A stretch of 64,000 nt of DNA from Spinacia oleracea (lineage: Eukaryota > Streptophyta > Magnoliopsida > Caryophyllales > Amaranthaceae): positions 26,527,449-26,591,448 of the forward strand of contig NC_079491.1 of assembly GCF_020520425.1 (NCBI RefSeq), written 5' to 3'. Positions within the stretch are counted from its first letter, which is position 1. Each line of letters begins with the position of its first letter. Shown one piece after another: positions 62,047 through 64,000 of this stretch. A program made the translations under genes and the position numbers. Below the pieces are notes generated by a model, which saw nothing but the letters and a program-made list of their open reading frames with translations, was not told the DNA's origin and did not search any database.

Positions 62047-62800
62047 CATTTTCGCTACCAACTTTGCACTCAAGAACCTAAGGATTCATTTTAAACTAAA
62101 TACATGTTTTATATGCTATGTTTAAACTTTCTAAGACTCATTCCAATCAAGTTATGCACGTTTAAGGCTTGTTGGGTCGTTACGGACATATTTAGGCTAA
62201 AATGATACATTTTCGTTCCCATTTTCGAACTCATGAACCTATGGACTCATTTTAAACTAATTACATGTTTTATATGCTTTGTTTAAACTTTCTAAGACTC
62301 ATTCCAATATGGTTATGCACGTTTTAGGCTTGTTGGGTCGTTATGGGCATATTTAGGCTAAAATGAGACATTTTCGCTCCCATTTTTGAACTAATGAACC
62401 TAATGATTCATTTTAAACTAATTACATATTTTATATGCTTTGTTTAAACTTTCTAAGACTCATTCCAATATGGTTATGCACGTTTTAGGCTTGTTGGGTC
62501 GTTATAGGACATATTTAGGCCAAATTGAGGCATTTTCGCTACCAACTTTGAACTCAAGAACCTAATGATTCATTTTAAACTAAATACATGTTTTATATGC
62601 TATGTTTAAACTTTCTAAGACTCATTCCAATCAAGTTATGCACGTTTAAGGCTTGTTGGGTCGTTACGGACATATTTAGGCTAAAATGATACGTTTTCGA
62701 ACTCATGAACCTATGGACTCATTTTAAACTAATTACATGTTTTATATGCTTTGTTTAAACTTTCTAAGACTCATTCCAATATGGTTATGCACGTTTTAGG
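62047..62800. repeat. 161-bp tandem array, about 4.7 copies
   Basis: Units start with 'cattttcg' (last one 'cgttttcg') at 62047, 62208, 62369, 62531 and 62692. The core includes 'acatgttttatatgctttgt', 'ctttctaagactcattccaa', 'ggttatgcacgtttta' and 'gcttgttgggtcgttacgga'. Units 1 and 4 share variants (accaacttt, caagttatgcacgtttaagg), as do units 2 and 5, which suggests duplication of a multi-unit block. The last unit is cut by unrelated sequence at about 62800. Confidence 0.9.
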
Positions 62801-63119
62801 AGTCCTGCAAGATGAGAGTTCGAGAAGTTGTGTAGGGGGACCCCTTCTCCTTCCCCCTACTCTCAAAGGCTCTGGTTTGTTAAGCTCAACTGAGTTTACC
62901 TGCTTGTCCAGTAGGGTCCTTCTCCTTACCAATTAAAAAAATAAAAATAAATTCTCAAAAAGTCATGGTAGTGTCACAGATTTAGGCACGGAGATTTTCA
63001 GTTTACTAATCATTAAAATTAAGGGAGCACAAGGAGCAACAATTCTCAAAATTGACCTCAGAACATGAAGCTGACAAAATTTCAACCACTGGAAAAATGA
63101 ATATGCAATCAATGTATAC

Positions 63120-63755
63120 CTCAGGTCCAGCATTATTCAGCTCCTCGTAACCCCTTTCAATGACTGTCCCCACAGAAGAATCAAGAGCAATATCCAAAAA
63201 TATTAGATCCTTCAGCCGATTGTGAGATTTGAACAACAATGGTCGGAGTTCCTGTCATGCCTCTAGTAATGCCTGTGTATTATTAGGTCGGATTTAGGAA
63301 AAAGTGAGTTATTTAAACCAAATTAGAGATAAAGTGAACCAGAGATGTGAAGATGTATGATCTAGGTACCTCAAGCAGCGGCTCCACATTCTTATCTTCC
63401 ACATGTACCAAAATAAACTGAAGCAAATCCTGCAAAAAAAAAGGATATACAACATTACTTGAAAAGTGTACCTAGCATACATATGACATAGAACCAACAG
63501 AGAAGCAAGCAACAGAAATGGACAGCAGTAAAAAAAGATTACCGAAAATGCAGCTGGCAATCCAGGAAGAGGATCGATATTCACGCCAACCATAAAGCCT
63601 TGACCCTGAGGTTATCATATATAAAATATCATGTCTTCAAAAAAGAACCGAGTAAGTGAGCAGTATAGAAGAATGCAGGTGACTGACAATACCTCAGTTT
63701 TGTATCCCATGCAATTTGAAATAGCAGCCTCCAGATCTGCTCCTGAATGAATTGC
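63120..63755 (-). pseudogene. Alpha-glucan water dikinase (GWD/SEX1/R1) fragment, four exons
   Basis: Exons on the - strand are 63755-63693 (AIHSGADLEAAISNCMGYKTE), 63605-63543 (GQGFMVGVNIDPLPGLPAAF..), 63429-63370 (DLLQFILVHVEDKNVEPLLE) and 63272-63120 (..QELRPLLFKSHNRLKDLIFL..ERGYEELNNAGPE). All have phase-0 GT..AG borders. This is collinear with the central region of GWD, the plastid enzyme that phosphorylates glucosyl residues of starch. The fourth exon has TGA at 63257-63255 where Arg (CGA) is expected. The exon that should follow (KIMYFISLVLENLAL..) is absent in the next 1.9 kb. A broken internal fragment, probably captured by the CACTA element. No phosphohistidine or ATP-binding domain is present. 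Confidence 0.85.
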
Positions 63756-63757
63756 CT

Positions 63758-64000
63758 GCATAATCCAACTGAAATCTTTCTTCTTCGCATACTTGTGTTG
63801 CGTACTTGCAGGCTTATTCTGCTTCCTGGTCTTTGTTGTAGTAAGCACTACTGAGTCTTTGCCTCCTGCTTGAACAGACACAGTCTTGGGGTTTGCAATC
63901 CCTTCAATAATACAAATACGAAAAAAACAGGAAGTCACTAAGCCCTACGGAATCATATAAATATTATTATTATATATATACAAAAAAATAATCTTCTAAA
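63758..64000. other. Sequence upstream of the GWD fragment
   Basis: An open minus frame (63938-63758) reads through into the first GWD exon, but it does not resemble GWD. The acceptor 'tggattatgcag' just before GCAATTCAT shows it is intronic or foreign. Its Lys/Thr-rich text (KTRKQNKPASTQHKYAKKKD) could be transposon coding sequence. The far right is a short AT microsatellite. Confidence 0.4.

Larger units (their letters stand above)
61241..64000. mobile_element. CACTA (En/Spm) transposon, one end; continues past the window
   Basis: The terminus CACTAGTAGAAAAAATCACA is followed by a subterminal block (61260-61545) of many short inverted motifs, 'ttgcagcg' and 'cgctgcaa', as expected for transposase-binding subterminal repeats of CACTA elements. 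The opposite end (..ctactagtg) is not present before 64000, so the element is larger than 2.8 kb if intact. Inside are a candidate transposon exon, a 161-bp tandem array and a GWD fragment. That all of this belongs to the element is inference until the far end is seen. Confidence 0.65.

Noticed and set aside
63758..63938. Upstream part of the minus-strand open frame as extra GWD coding sequence
   Set aside because: An acceptor site lies exactly before the GWD-like part, and the upstream peptide does not follow GWD.

Overview
This is AT-rich nuclear DNA of a flowering plant. It contains intron-split genes with GT..AG borders, Helitrons, MITEs, tRNA-derived SINEs, LINE ends and one Ty1/copia element. 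The many 'tactccgt/acggagta' tracts recall Amaranthaceae/Chenopodiaceae (spinach or beet relatives); that placement is an impression, not a proof. There is no sign of a bacterial, viral or organellar source.

Two host genes look intact and both lie on the + strand. (1) A five-exon GDSL esterase/lipase (16637-22705, 382 aa by my splicing) has a signal peptide and all catalytic blocks. (2) A four-exon pectate lyase of the PMR6/PLY13 kind (51733-56142, 501 aa) has a signal peptide, the PL1 catalytic core, and a Gly/Pro-rich tail with a GPI-anchor-like end. Both products should be secreted or bound to the cell surface, and the second should act on cell-wall pectin. A third host-derived sequence, at 63120-63755 on the - strand, is four consecutive exons of alpha-glucan water dikinase (GWD) with a premature stop; it lies just inside a CACTA transposon end.

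The rest is mostly mobile DNA. 1-16.5 kb: a Stowaway-like MITE, two complete minus-strand Helitrons, a MULE with 9-bp target duplications that carries one of those Helitrons inside a TIR, a MULE transposase zinc-finger relic, and a Tourist-like MITE. 16.6-22.7 kb: the GDSL gene, whose introns hold two CACTA MITEs in opposite orientation and a Helitron. 23-28.6 kb: nested Stowaway MITEs inside a heptamer microsatellite, and a SINE. 28.6-40 kb: a three-level nest, with a 10.5-kb copia element (LTRs about 99.7% identical) inside a hAT-like element inside a Stowaway-like MITE. 40-46 kb: two 5'-truncated LINEs, MITEs, and a TIR element with palindromic ends and an internal tandem array. 46.6-50.8 kb: two Helitrons joined end to end. 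50.8-51.2 kb: SINEs. 56-60.6 kb: more SINEs, MITEs, a hAT MITE with 8-bp duplications, and a second element with palindromic termini. 61.2-64 kb: one end of a CACTA element with subterminal repeats, a candidate last transposon exon, a 161-bp tandem array and the GWD fragment.

No rRNA gene, functional tRNA gene, CRISPR array or operon was found. Exon borders were chosen by eye from splice consensus, reading frame and family alignment.
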